Both the position numbers and the translations under genes were made by a program. From assembly GCA_917880885.1 (NCBI GenBank), contig OU862928.1, positions 13,349,721-13,413,720 of the forward strand: a DNA stretch of 64,000 bases. The letters run 5' to 3'. The notes beneath the pieces are model-generated. The model did not search any database, had not been told where the DNA came from, and worked only from the letters and a program-made list of their open reading frames with translations. Source of the stretch: Limnephilus marmoratus. Lineage: Eukaryota > Arthropoda > Insecta > Trichoptera > Limnephilidae. Positions 63,692 through 64,000 of this stretch are shown here, piece by piece (positions within the stretch are counted from its first letter, which is position 1; each line of letters begins with the position of its first letter).

Positions 63692-64000
63692 TACCTCCCC
63701 ACCAGCATTTCATGCGATAAACAAACATATATGTAAAGAAAAACTTAAATTTAAACAAAAATTACATAATTAATTAAATTAATTAAATTAATAAATTTTT
63801 ATAAGTCTCATAAGCTCCGGAAAGGGGAAACCACATCGTGCTAATACCAAAAAACTACGGAAAGGGGAAACCACATCGTGCTAATACAAAAATATATAAC
63901 CTGTTGGCTAAGTTAAATTACTTCAAATCTATTAAAGATGAGTGACGTGTGTCTTCATTATAATCATACAACTAGGGATAAAAATTAATAAGTGAAAATT
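63692..64000 (-). other. Possible LTR-element interior with 38-bp tandem pair
   Basis: If the LTR call is right, this is the 3' internal end of that element. It is AT-rich, with (TTAATTAAA)-like runs at 63768-63800 and two tandem copies of 'cggaaaggggaaaccacat' (63816 and 63855). No coding sequence in the part available. Confidence 0.4.

Overview
The window is AT-rich eukaryotic DNA made almost wholly of transposable elements. No conserved host gene was recognised. The element classes (BEL/Pao and gypsy-like LTR retrotransposons, piggyBac, a P-like element with a THAP gene, a hAT-like element, and many non-LTR retrotransposons with TAAA-type tails) and the GT-AG introns of the THAP gene point to an arthropod, most likely an insect. 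I cannot name the species. Strand, order and nesting come from reading the sequence and the translations; clade names for the LINEs are tentative.

Layout. 1.0-4.15 kb: a 5'-truncated LINE (A) split by a reverse-oriented fragment of an RNase H-bearing LINE. 5.1-20.0 kb: one degenerate BEL/Pao element (gag, protease, RT, RNase H, integrase remnants, 3' LTR) broken by several insertions. These are a ~1-kb block with a perfect palindrome and hammerhead-like ribozymes, a 5.66-kb TTAA-flanked insert with a piggyBac pseudogene and a MITE, and a 2.58-kb hAT-like element inside the 3' LTR. 20.1-26.4 kb: LINE fragments, a second internally deleted piggyBac split by a LINE, and another LINE split by a solo LTR. 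26.8-33.9 kb: a 7.1-kb block bounded by ~600-bp inverted repeats and filled with LINEs. 34.4-47.2 kb: two LINEs in tandem (C, then D); D is cut by a young 7.6-kb LTR element (674-bp LTRs, 4-bp target duplication) with no recognisable gag or pol. 48.1-62.9 kb: a large imperfect inverted repeat. Its left arm carries a P-like transposon with a three-exon THAP gene and a LINE fragment. Its interior holds inverted minisatellites, a solo BEL LTR and a nearly intact LINE (LINE-1). 63.4 kb to the end: a probable LTR of another retrotransposon.

Several insertions can be dated relative to each other because an uninterrupted paralogue of the target lies in the same window. The BEL LTR at 55.2 kb is the empty site for the hAT-like element, the right arm at 62.7 kb is the empty site for the P-like element, and the same arm at 61.8 kb is the empty site for a LINE fragment.

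The least expected signals are: (1) a 3'-terminal two-tier RNA hairpin shared by at least six LINE copies, with compensatory changes in both stems; (2) a 194-bp perfect palindrome with a hammerhead-like ribozyme fold on each strand; (3) a large, apparently non-coding LTR retrotransposon built around 21-bp and 99-bp arrays; (4) a P-like element that appears to encode only a THAP domain, with one zinc ligand changed.
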